DNA from: an uncultured Archangium sp.
GTDB lineage: Bacteria > Myxococcota > Myxococcia > Myxococcales > Myxococcaceae
Reading direction: 5' to 3'
Assembly: GCA_946479335.1 (NCBI GenBank)
Contig: CAMLFP010000261.1
Location: 1-7,897 of the forward strand
Length of the DNA stretch: 7,897 bases
Shown: in pieces, positions 1 through 6,396 of the stretch
Position numbering within the stretch: the stretch's first letter is position 1
How the letters are laid out: every line of letters begins with the position of its first letter
Program-made: the position numbers and the translations under genes
Notes under the pieces: model-generated
The model's database searches: none
What the model was told of the DNA's origin: nothing
The model's input: only the letters and a program-made list of their open reading frames with translations

Positions 1-86
1 CTGCTGTGCCCGGCGCCGCCCCGGGGGGGGTTTTACAAAAAAAAAAAAAACCCCCCCCCCCCGGGGTTGGGGGGGGGGGGGGGGCG
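1..86. other. Low-complexity homopolymer stretch, probable contig-end artefact
   Basis: After about 20 ordinary bases, the sequence becomes consecutive single-base runs: G8 at 23-30, TTTTAC, A14 at 37-50, C12 at 51-62, G4, TT, then G16 at 69-84. Such a ladder of pure runs is unlike anything else in the window and is typical of collapsed or erroneous sequence at an assembly end. The reading frame of the downstream pseudouridine synthase happens to be open through it to position 1. The encoded residues (poly-Lys, poly-Pro, poly-Gly) do not resemble any part of that family, so neither the sequence nor its length should be trusted. I infer artefact; true low-complexity DNA is possible but unlikely. 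Confidence 0.75.
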
Positions 87-1416
87 CGAACCGCGAGTCG
101 GAGATGATCATGCGGAGTCTCAAGTTCGCGCGCCTGGTGACGAATCGACGACCCACCCCTCACCCGAGGCTTCGCCTCGACCTCTCCCCACGGGAGAGGT
201 GACGCGCGACGACCGCCCCTCACCCGAGGCTTCGCCTCGACCTCTCCCCACGGGAGAGGTGCTGCGCGACGACCGCCCCTCACCCGAGGCTTCGCCTCGA
301 CCTCTCCCCACGGGAGAGGTTGCGCGAGTGTTGGCAGAAGAGAGCCGCGCCGATGACCGCGAACGCCGCGCGCAACAGGCGCGCTTCCGTGACGAACGCG
401 ACGCCGCGCTCGCGACCTTGAAGCCGCTCGAGCGTCACCTCGCCGCGCTCGACCGCCTCCGCCGCCTCGCCTCGCTCATCGCCATGCGCCGCATCTGGGA
501 CTCGTACGTCCTGCGCAACTTCGCCGGCGAAGCGGCGACGCTCCGTTCATTCTTCGAGATTGATCCACCTTCAGGCGCCGCCGACTGCGCGGCACCGAAG
601 CTGTTGATGCACGCGCTCCGCCTCGGGCTCAAGCCGCTCGCGCTCGCGGAGTTCTGGTGGGGTGCGCCGCCGCCCGCGGGCGCGCGGGTCGAGGGCATGT
701 ACTTCCCCGCGTGCCGCGAGAAGTGCGCGCCGATTCTCCCCTTCATGCTGCGGGGGCTCGACACCGCGCCGCGCGTCACCTGGAAACCCGTCGCCCACGC
801 CACCGGCGCGCTCCCCCTCGTCTTCACACACGAGCGCTTCATCGCGGTGCACAAGCCCGCCGGCATGCTCTCGGTGCCCGCGAAGGACGAGGCCATCACC
901 GACTCGATGCTCGCGCGCGTACGCGCGGTGCACCCCGACGCGAGGGCGGTGCACCGCCTCGACCTCGACACCTCGGGCCTGCTGCTCTTCGCGCTCGACG
1001 CCGACGCGTACCGCGCGCTGCAGCGGCGCTTCGAGGCGCGTGAGGTGCACAAGCAATACGTCGCCCTCCTCGACGGTGAAGTTCACGGTGACGAGGGCAC
1101 CATCTGCCTCCCGTTGCGCGTCGACCTTGATCAACGACCGCGCCAGCTCGTCGACTTCGAGCACGGCAAGGAGGCGGTGACGCACTGGAAGGTGCTCGCG
1201 CGCGAAGCCGGCCGCACCCGCGTCGCGTTCTTCCCGCGCACCGGGCGCACGCATCAACTCCGGGTGCACGCCGCGCATCGCGACGGGCTCGGCGTACCGA
1301 TTCTCGGAGACCGGCTCTATGGGCAGCCCGCGGAGCGCTTGTTCCTCCACGCGGAATCACTGCGCTTTTCGCTCGACGGCCACGACTTCGAGCTCACCTG
1401 CCCCGCGCCCTTTTGA
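67..1416 (+). CDS. RluA-family RNA pseudouridine synthase, long form, 5' partial or damaged
   Basis: Cytoplasmic enzyme expected to isomerise specific uridines of rRNA or tRNA to pseudouridine; the target cannot be told from sequence. Counting from the TTG at 67, the catalytic domain spans about 250-449. It has FIAVHKPAGMLSVP (258-271), the signature HRLDLDTSGLLLF with probable catalytic Asp299, and RTGRTHQLRVH (391-401). Before it lies a charged, probably coiled-coil segment (about 90-150) and a module with PPSGAADCAAPKLL (167-180), LKPLALAEFWWG (188-199) and FPACREKC (213-220). From memory this module is shared with the ~550-residue RluA-like proteins of gammaproteobacteria. Those proteins have roughly another 150-200 residues at the N-terminus that are absent here. 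The frame is open to position 1, so the true start is probably beyond the window or lost in the homopolymer region. Residues ~30-85 are encoded by a tandem palindromic repeat. GTG 328, preceded by GGAGAGG, is an alternative start giving 362 residues. The next gene follows after 45 nt. Confidence 0.88.
   Translation: MGGGGGREPRVGDDHAESQVRAPGDESTTHPSPEASPRPLPTGEVTRDDRPSPEASPRPLPTGEVLRDDRPSPEASPRPLPTGEVARVLAEESRADDRERRAQQARFRDERDAALATLKPLERHLAALDRLRRLASLIAMRRIWDSYVLRNFAGEAATLRSFFEIDPPSGAADCAAPKLLMHALRLGLKPLALAEFWWGAPPPAGARVEGMYFPACREKCAPILPFMLRGLDTAPRVTWKPVAHATGALPLVFTHERFIAVHKPAGMLSVPAKDEAITDSMLARVRAVHPDARAVHRLDLDTSGLLLFALDADAYRALQRRFEAREVHKQYVALLDGEVHGDEGTICLPLRVDLDQRPRQLVDFEHGKEAVTHWKVLAREAGRTRVAFFPRTGRTHQLRVHAAHRDGLGVPILGDRLYGQPAERLFLHAESLRFSLDGHDFELTCPAPF
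156..320. repeat. Three tandem copies of a 45-bp double-hairpin element, 60-bp period, in frame
   Basis: An identical 45-bp core occurs at 156-200, 216-260 and 276-320. It is separated by near-identical 15-bp spacers (201-215 and 261-275, differing at one or two bases). Each core contains two perfect inverted repeats: CGAGGC-TTC-GCCTCG (165-179 in copy 1) and ACCTCTCCC-CAC-GGGAGAGGT (180-200). The period is a multiple of three, so in the synthase frame it encodes a repeated PSPEASPRPLPTGEV followed by xRDDR. The complementary strand is also open and repetitive. The composition and paired CCTCTCCC/GGGAGAGG arms resemble interspersed palindromic repeats common in the intergenic regions of high-GC proteobacteria. 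I infer insertion of one such element followed by tandem duplication of element plus spacer. Identical cores point to recent expansion, or to assembly trouble at this end. Confidence 0.93.
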
Positions 1417-1461
1417 CGATTCTTCACGGCACCCGGCGCCGCGGCGCGCGAGACATCACCC

Positions 1462-2124
1462 ATGGAAGCCAAAGCCCTCTTCGCGTCACTCGCCGGTTTT
1501 CTGCTGAAGCACTCGCGGGTGACGCAGGTGACGCCGCTGTCTTCGTACCTCGTGCGCTTCGACGTGGCGGGTGACGAGCTGCGCGACGTGCGGTGGACGC
1601 CGGGCGACAAGGCGCAAATCCTCATCCCCGGGCAGGCGGTGCGCACGTACACGCCGTTCGGCTGGCACGACGACTCGGTGTCTTTCCTCGGCTTCATCCA
1701 CGGCCACACGCCGGGCTCGAACTGGGTGCGCGCGCTGCGCCCAGGAGACCCCGTCGACTTCATCGGCCCGCAGAAGTCGCTGAGCGCCGCGGGCATCACC
1801 GGGCCGGTGGTGGTGGTCGGCGACGAGACCTCCATCGCGGTGGCGCGCGCGTTCTCCGAGAGCCGCCGCGTGGTGGTGGTGCTCGAAGCGGGAGACGTCG
1901 AGGCCACGCGCGAGGTGTGCGCGAAGCTGGGGCTGTCGAACTCCAGCGTGGTGCCGCGGGGCCACCTCGACGCGCTGGCCACCAACCTCAAGGCGCACGT
2001 CGATGCCGGCGCGACGCCCTTCTTCACCGGCCGCGCGGCGACGATTCAGCAGCTCAAGCAACGCCTGAAATTCAAGGGCGCCACCAAGGCCTACTGGGCC
2101 GATGGAAAACGCGGGCTCGACTGA
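1462..2124 (+). CDS. Siderophore-interacting protein family flavin (FAD) reductase
   Basis: A 220-residue cytoplasmic flavoprotein of the SIP/ViuB ferric-siderophore reductase group. Family members use FAD and NAD(P)H to reduce Fe(III)-siderophores and release iron. The N-terminal FAD-binding barrel holds RTYTP (61-65), the flavin-contacting R-x-Y-(T/S) motif, followed by the SIP-typical HGHTPGSNWVRALRPGD (80-96). The NAD(P)H-binding half begins at about residue 113 with GPVVVVGDETSIAVARA (114-130), matching the GDET motif of SIPs. It ends with AYWADGKRGLD, similar to the C-terminal YW-x-x-G segment of the family. The length is slightly short for the family (about 230-280). The ATG at 1462 has only a weak GAG upstream. 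There is no siderophore biosynthesis or TonB receptor nearby, so the natural substrate (siderophore or another ferric or flavin acceptor) is open. It follows the synthase by 45 nt and precedes the propeller gene by 24 nt. Confidence 0.87.
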   Translation: MEAKALFASLAGFLLKHSRVTQVTPLSSYLVRFDVAGDELRDVRWTPGDKAQILIPGQAVRTYTPFGWHDDSVSFLGFIHGHTPGSNWVRALRPGDPVDFIGPQKSLSAAGITGPVVVVGDETSIAVARAFSESRRVVVVLEAGDVEATREVCAKLGLSNSSVVPRGHLDALATNLKAHVDAGATPFFTGRAATIQQLKQRLKFKGATKAYWADGKRGLD

Positions 2125-2148
2125 CGAGACCTTGCTAGCTGCGAGCGC

Positions 2149-3225
2149 ATGCGCACGCTTCTCGCGGGTCTGGTGTGTCTGGCCATCGGCATCGGGCTGA
2201 CGGAGTACCAACGCCGCCACCCGACGAAGACCGACGGCACCGAAGAGAAGACCCCGGAGAAGAAGCCGGCGAAGGCCACGCTGCCGCTCCTCGAGACCGA
2301 CGCGGCCGGCAGCGACACGCCCGGGCCCGGCTCCGAGCTGCAGGCGCTGCTGGAGACCCCGGCGCCTGGCGACGACAAGTTCCCCGTCATCGCGAAGGGC
2401 AAGTTCGAGGCGCGGTCGCTCAAGGGCGGCTTCGGCGCGGCGCTCTTCATCATCGAGGCGGGCGGCAAGGCCGGCGTGGTGCGCGCGGCGTCGGGCGAGC
2501 CGGCGAAGGTCATCTTCACGCGCCCGGGCCTCGACGCGCTGGCGGTCGACGGCAGCACGGTGTTCTTCGCGGAGGGCGGCCTCATCGGCTCCACGCACGC
2601 GCGCGGCGAGGAGGGCGTCACGGTGCGCGCGCGCTTCAAGAACGCCACCGTCACCAGCCTCGCGGCCTCGGGTGACACGGTGGTGGCCACGCTGATTCCG
2701 AAGGGCAGCGACCCGCTCTCCACCGACGGCGTGGGGGCGGTGGTGTCCATCAACGCGGAGGGCGCCGTCAGCCTCATCGCGCAAGACCAGGTGCGGCCGC
2801 GCGGCGCGCGCACCGACGGCAAGGGCGCGTATTGGATTGCCGGCTACCCGCCGAAGCTGTGGCGCGGGGCGCTCGATGGCGCGTTCAGCTCCGAGCTGTA
2901 CGACACCGCCGAGGAGCCGCTGCAGCTCGACGGCGAGGTGGTGTACTTCCGCGCGCCGCTGGGCTCGGGCCCGGAGCTCAAGCGCATCGGCCGCGCCGGC
3001 GGCAACCTGCAGACCATCGCCACCGCCGACGTGAAGGCGCTGGCCGTCTCCAGCGGGCTGGTGCGCTACGCGACGCCGGAGAAGTTGTTCGAGGTGACCA
3101 GCGGCGCCGAGCCGACCGAGTTGCTGACGCTGACCGGCAGCCCGCGCGGCGTGGCGGTGGGCGGCACCACGCTGTTCGTCCTCACCCAGAGCGACGACGG
3201 CACCGCGACGCTGCGCGCGAAGTGA
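2149..3225 (+). CDS. Membrane-anchored beta-propeller-like protein, function unknown
   Basis: A 358-residue protein with no enzyme motif that I recognise. Residues 3-18 form a hydrophobic segment after Met-Arg, a signal anchor or uncleaved signal peptide; there is no lipobox cysteine (Cys10 lies inside the hydrophobic core). A charged, Lys/Glu/Pro-rich linker (about 21-75) follows. The rest shows about six repeats of roughly 40 residues, each with a hydrophobic-hydrophobic-x-(D/S/G)-G-x-x-(V/L)-x-(Y/F) core: LAVDGSTVFFAE (131), LAASGDTVVATL (171), ARTDGKGAYWIA (220), LQLDGEVVYFRA (258), LAVSSGLVRYAT (298) and VAVGGTTLFVLT (335). This is the pattern of a beta-propeller exposed in the periplasm. 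Such proteins often act as scaffolds or ligand-binding modules. The stop is only 2 nt before the next gene, so the two are probably co-translated. The ATG at 2149 directly precedes the hydrophobic segment, which supports this start. It is a real gene on frame and codon usage; its role is unknown. Confidence 0.82.
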   Translation: MRTLLAGLVCLAIGIGLTEYQRRHPTKTDGTEEKTPEKKPAKATLPLLETDAAGSDTPGPGSELQALLETPAPGDDKFPVIAKGKFEARSLKGGFGAALFIIEAGGKAGVVRAASGEPAKVIFTRPGLDALAVDGSTVFFAEGGLIGSTHARGEEGVTVRARFKNATVTSLAASGDTVVATLIPKGSDPLSTDGVGAVVSINAEGAVSLIAQDQVRPRGARTDGKGAYWIAGYPPKLWRGALDGAFSSELYDTAEEPLQLDGEVVYFRAPLGSGPELKRIGRAGGNLQTIATADVKALAVSSGLVRYATPEKLFEVTSGAEPTELLTLTGSPRGVAVGGTTLFVLTQSDDGTATLRAK

Positions 3226-3227
3226 CC

Positions 3228-4343
3228 ATGTCGATGGAAGCCCTGAAGTCTGAATACGAGAACGCGCCGCGCGAGCAGCGGCAGGCGGTTCTGGCGCGCA
3301 TCTACCAGTCGCTGGAGAAGGCCCCCAAGGCCGAGCTCGACGCGGCGACGGCCACGCTGCTGCCGCTGATTCTGGTGCCCAGCCCCAACCAGGCCGCCGA
3401 CGTGGCGCTGACGCTGGGCGCGCTGGTGGAGCTGGGGGCAGACCCGGCGCCGCTGGCGAAGGCGCTGCGCGCGCCGTTGACGCGCTGGGTGTCGGCCGCC
3501 GCGCGCTTCGCGGAGCAGCTCGCCGACTTCGATGACGCGCCCGATGACGCGACCGAGGTGATGGAGCTCGACCACCAGCGCGTCTTCCGCGCCGACGTCG
3601 ACCAGCTCCACGAAGAAGACCCGGAGGCCGTCGCGTCGTGGTTCTCGCTGGAGGTGTGGTTCCGCCCGGCGGTGGCGGCGCTCACCCGCGCGCCGGCGGA
3701 GCTGCAGGCCGCGCGCGAAGACGCCGCGCTGCGTGACGCGTTGAAGGCGCTCGGTGACGCACCCGGCGGCGCACGCTGGCTGCGGATATTGCTCGACACC
3801 TGCGCGGGCGAGCGCCTGGTCTTCGTCTTCCCCGAGCTGAAAGAGGCGTACGCGCTGCAGGCCGATGGCGTGGTCGATGTCGGCCAGCTCTCGGTGCTGC
3901 TCTCGACGGTGCTGGCGCCGCAGCTCTCGCGCATCGGCGCGTCGAGCCCCGCCGACGCCGCGGTCATCAAGACCATGCTGGGCGAAGGGCCGCAGCAGGT
4001 GAACGGCAGCTACGCGTCGCACTTCTTCCTCTACCCGTGGCGCGCGATGAACCCGCAGACGCGCCTGCCGGAAGACGAGCGGCACTGGTGGAGCGCTCCC
4101 GGCGGCAAGGGTTCGCACAGCCTGCCCGGCGACTTCCAGCCCGCCACCGTGGAGCCGCTCGACGGCGCGCGCGTCTTCTTCCTCGTCGGGCCGCAGCTGC
4201 CGTCGCTCAAGCACCGCTTCGTGCGGCACATCCCCGCGACGCGCATGTTCGACCAGCTGCCCGCGCGCCTCTCGGAGCCGGAGGCCGTCGACTACGAGCA
4301 GTGGCTGGCGCGCCTCTTCACCGCGGTGACGGCGGCGAACTGA
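3228..4343 (+). CDS. Hypothetical protein, mostly alpha-helical N-terminal half
   Basis: A 371-residue protein that I do not recognise. The start is placed at ATG 3228, two bases after the upstream stop; ATG 3234 in the same frame is the alternative. The frame is open farther upstream, but that part overlaps the propeller gene and reads as Arg/Ala-rich shadow sequence. There is no signal peptide or membrane segment, so it is probably cytoplasmic. Residues 1-190 are rich in Ala, Leu and Glu and look like successive amphipathic helices (HEAT-like at best), with an acidic stretch at about 100-132. The C-terminal half has more aromatic and distinctive content: SYASHFFLYPWRAM (261-274), HWWSAPGG (286-293), a strand-like ARVFFLVGPQLP (314-325) and KHRFVRHIPATRMF (328-341). 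No catalytic motif is evident. Spacings of 2 nt before and 1 nt after tie it to its neighbours by translational coupling. Confidence 0.8.
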   Translation: MSMEALKSEYENAPREQRQAVLARIYQSLEKAPKAELDAATATLLPLILVPSPNQAADVALTLGALVELGADPAPLAKALRAPLTRWVSAAARFAEQLADFDDAPDDATEVMELDHQRVFRADVDQLHEEDPEAVASWFSLEVWFRPAVAALTRAPAELQAAREDAALRDALKALGDAPGGARWLRILLDTCAGERLVFVFPELKEAYALQADGVVDVGQLSVLLSTVLAPQLSRIGASSPADAAVIKTMLGEGPQQVNGSYASHFFLYPWRAMNPQTRLPEDERHWWSAPGGKGSHSLPGDFQPATVEPLDGARVFFLVGPQLPSLKHRFVRHIPATRMFDQLPARLSEPEAVDYEQWLARLFTAVTAAN

Positions 4344-4344
4344 C

Positions 4345-5193
4345 GTGCGGCTGCTCCGCGCGACCGCAGCGCAGCAGGCCGCGCGCGATGGGCTGACGGC
4401 GCAGGTGTGGGCGGCTCCACTCTCCACGGCGCGGTTCCTCGCGCGCGAACACGCACTGCGTTCGCACCCCTGGGCCTCGCGGATGACGACGTGGCTGTGG
4501 TGCGCGGAGAACGGTGACGTTCTCTCGTCATGCGAGACGTTCGTCTCCGAAGCCCTCCTCGGCGCGCGGCCGTGCCTCGCGGCCACCATCGCCTCGGTCT
4601 TCACCGAGCCGCACCTGCGCGGGCGCGGGCTGGCCGAAGGCATGCTGCGCGCGGTGCTGGCGGAGCTTCACGGCGAGGTGCAGGCCTTCACGCTGTTCTC
4701 GGAGATTGGCCCGACGCTCTACGCGCGCCTGGGGTTTCAACCGGTGCCGTCGGTCGACGTGACCTTCGAGCCGCTGGAGGCGAAGCCCGACGTCGAGTGG
4801 GTTACCCAGCTCGCGCCGGTGCCTCCGCCCGCCGACGGCGTCTTGCAGCTGATGACGACGCCGGAGCGCTTCGACTGGCAGCTGGTGCGCGAAGACTTCT
4901 ACGGCCACCGCCTCGACGTGCACGGCGCGCGCGACGGCGACGACACCATCACGTGGACCGCGTACTGGAAGGCGCGGGAGCTCCAGGTGCTGACGTACTC
5001 GCGCGCCACCGAGAAGCTGCTGGCGGCGGCGCGGCACGCGGCGTTCCGCGCAGGCCTGCCGCGCGTGCGCGTGTGGGAGACGACGCCGGTGCCGGGCGGG
5101 GAGCGCGCCTCCCGCGACGATGAGCTGCCGATGTTCCTCGCGACGCCCGAGGTGCGCGGCTGGCGCCACATCGAGCGCGCGCACTGGGCCTGA
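4345..5193 (+). CDS. GNAT-family N-acetyltransferase with C-terminal second domain
   Basis: A 282-residue cytoplasmic protein predicted to transfer an acetyl (acyl) group from acetyl-CoA to an amine; the acceptor is unknown. The GNAT fold occupies about 1-140. The acetyl-CoA pyrophosphate-binding motif A is at 82-101, with R-G-R-G-L-A at 92-97 matching the Q/R-x-x-G-x-G/A consensus. The late-strand motif LYARLGF is at 125-131. Residues ~140-282 form an extra domain with EDFYGHRLD (173-181), WTAYWKARELQVLTYS (194-209) and a closing RGWRHIERAHW. The order ASVFTEPHLRGRG, then a strand and LYARLGF, then a large C-terminal domain, recalls fungal LYC1-type lysine acetyltransferases; that is pattern memory, not a search. 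It starts with GTG one base after the previous stop, with no Shine-Dalgarno of its own, so it probably depends on translational coupling. It converges with the glycosyltransferase 8 nt downstream. Confidence 0.82.
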   Translation: MRLLRATAAQQAARDGLTAQVWAAPLSTARFLAREHALRSHPWASRMTTWLWCAENGDVLSSCETFVSEALLGARPCLAATIASVFTEPHLRGRGLAEGMLRAVLAELHGEVQAFTLFSEIGPTLYARLGFQPVPSVDVTFEPLEAKPDVEWVTQLAPVPPPADGVLQLMTTPERFDWQLVREDFYGHRLDVHGARDGDDTITWTAYWKARELQVLTYSRATEKLLAAARHAAFRAGLPRVRVWETTPVPGGERASRDDELPMFLATPEVRGWRHIERAHWA

Positions 5194-5201
5194 CTGCGGC
5201 G

Positions 5202-6329
5202 CTACTTGAGGCGCTGGCCCGCGCGCACCGCGGCGGTCGAATAGAACGTGCCGCGCCACACCACGCCGCCGCGGATGGCCGCCAACACGCTCGAGCGCGC
5301 GACGGCGAAGCACAGCGGCAGCACGCCGAAGCCCGGCAGCACCGCCGGCCAGCGCGGCGCGCGCAGCCAGCTCGCCAGCGTGAAGTCGGTCACCGCCGCC
5401 AGCAGCCACACCAACGCCGCCGCCCACCACCACGAGGAGAAGAAGCCCGCGTAGAAGCCGAGTTCCACCGCCGCCAGCGCGAGGTTGCCCAGCACCATCG
5501 CCGCCGCGGGCGCCTGCGCGCCGTTCTTCTCGAGCGCCTTCGTCATCACCCGCAGCGACGGGTAGAACTGCAATGACACCGCGTCGCCGGCCACCGTTGC
5601 CGCGCAGCGCGCCCCCGACTTCTTCATCATCACGCCGAGGCCCATGTCGTCGGCGATCTCCATCTTCAACCACTCGAAGCCGGGCGACCTCGCCAACGCC
5701 GCGCGCCGCACGAGGTTGAACGCGCCGACGCCCATCGCCGCGGTCGACTCCGCGCGCTCCACCAGCGGCAGCCGCGCCCCGAGGATGATGAGCCGCATGA
5801 AGGACTGCAGCGACCACACCACGCCGAACGTCCCCGCGTGCACCGAGGGAATCGCGCCGATGAAGTCGAGCTGCCGCTCCTCCGCCCACGCGATGGTGCG
5901 CGCCAGCGTGCCCGGCGCGAGGTGCACGTCGGCGTCGCTGAAGAGCAGCCACTCCGAGGTGCTGGCCTCCACGCCGCGCTGCAACGCGTGCACCTTGCCC
6001 AACCAGCCCTCCGGGAGCTCCTCGACGCGCGTCACCACCACGCGCGGGTCACCCAGCGCCCGCGCCTGCGCGCCGGTGTCATCGGTGGAGCGGTCGTCGA
6101 CCACCAGCACCTGCAGCGCCGGGTAGCCGTCGGCCAGCTTCGCGCGCAGCGCCTCGTGCAGGTGCGCGCCTTCATCACGCGCGGGCACGATGATGCTCAC
6201 CGTCGGCCAGCGCTCGAGCGTGCGCAGCGGCAGCGCCGAGAGCACCGGCACCCGCGCGCGGCTCCACCCCACCGTCACGGCGGCGGCCAGCCAGTAGAGC
6301 GCGGAGAGGCCCAGCAGCACGGTCAGCAT
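5202..6329 (-). CDS. Membrane-associated family 2 glycosyltransferase (HpnB/CrtQ-like)
   Basis: A 375-residue inner-membrane GT-A glycosyltransferase, predicted to move a sugar from a nucleotide-sugar donor to a lipid or lipid-linked acceptor on the cytoplasmic face. One N-terminal membrane helix (1-20) precedes the GT2 domain. Seen in order are VSIIVPARDE (44-53), VVDDRSTDDT (76-85, nucleotide binding), PEGWLGKVHAL (106-116), SDAD (131-134, DXD-type metal site), a probable catalytic acidic IADD (215-218), and a C-terminal W-R-G-T-F-Y at 358-363. Two or more hydrophobic helices lie between about 278 and 350. The GW-x-GK-x-x-A block with terminal WRGxxY matches hopanoid-associated HpnB and carotenoid CrtQ-like enzymes. 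No hopanoid or carotenoid genes are visible, so I give no symbol. The length is typical for the group. The start ATG at 6329 leaves a 67-nt divergent intergenic region to the transporter gene. Confidence 0.88.
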   Translation of the reverse strand: MLTVLLGLSALYWLAAAVTVGWSRARVPVLSALPLRTLERWPTVSIIVPARDEGAHLHEALRAKLADGYPALQVLVVDDRSTDDTGAQARALGDPRVVVTRVEELPEGWLGKVHALQRGVEASTSEWLLFSDADVHLAPGTLARTIAWAEERQLDFIGAIPSVHAGTFGVVWSLQSFMRLIILGARLPLVERAESTAAMGVGAFNLVRRAALARSPGFEWLKMEIADDMGLGVMMKKSGARCAATVAGDAVSLQFYPSLRVMTKALEKNGAQAPAAAMVLGNLALAAVELGFYAGFFSSWWWAAALVWLLAAVTDFTLASWLRAPRWPAVLPGFGVLPLCFAVARSSVLAAIRGGVVWRGTFYSTAAVRAGQRLK

Positions 6330-6396
6330 GCGCGCGGCACCATACCGGTGCGCCGTCTTCTACGTGCACGCGTCACAGGTGCCATAGAGTCGCCGG
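6330..6396. promoter_or_regulatory. Divergent intergenic region, likely promoters for both flanking genes
   Basis: This 67-nt gap between two divergently oriented genes must hold the start signals for both, if neither is served from inside the other. I see no strong sigma-70 pair. Weak candidates are TATGGT (minus strand, 6344-6339) for the glycosyltransferase and CATAGA (6383-6388) for the transporter. A short inverted repeat, GCACC-ATACC-GGTGC (6337-6351), and the palindrome CGTGCACG (6363-6370) could be operator-like, but such matches are common by chance in GC-rich DNA. Inference from gene layout only. Confidence 0.35.

Noticed and set aside
104..199. Small plus-strand open frame from ATG 104 upstream of the synthase
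   Set aside because: About 31 codons ending inside the first repeat, no ribosome-binding site, and adjacent to suspect sequence.
120..311. Minus-strand 63-codon open frame with a GRGRGEASGEGRSSR-type repeat
   Set aside because: It is only the reverse translation of the palindromic repeat array; no start signal or similarity supports it.
156..320. CRISPR-like array (three identical repeats with short spacers)
   Set aside because: Spacers are only 15 bp and nearly identical, the repeat has two hairpins, and no cas gene is present; it is a tandem repeat, not CRISPR.
1436..1447. 12-bp perfect palindrome GCGCCGCGGCGC between synthase and reductase
   Set aside because: Pure G/C, no T-run and no spacing to a promoter; expected by chance at this GC content.
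1486..2784. Long minus-strand open frame (432 codons) over the reductase and propeller genes
   Set aside because: Arg/Ala/His/Glu-rich with no motif and spanning two good plus-strand genes; a shadow produced by high GC at third positions.
3066..4643. Long minus-strand open frame (525 codons)
   Set aside because: Covers parts of three plus-strand genes with coherent motifs and spacing; its composition is Arg/Ala/Val/Glu low-complexity, so it is a shadow frame.
4528..5952. Minus-strand open frame (474 codons) across the GNAT and glycosyltransferase ends
   Set aside because: Runs across two genes in convergent orientation and lacks any recognisable motif; both real genes have clear family signatures.
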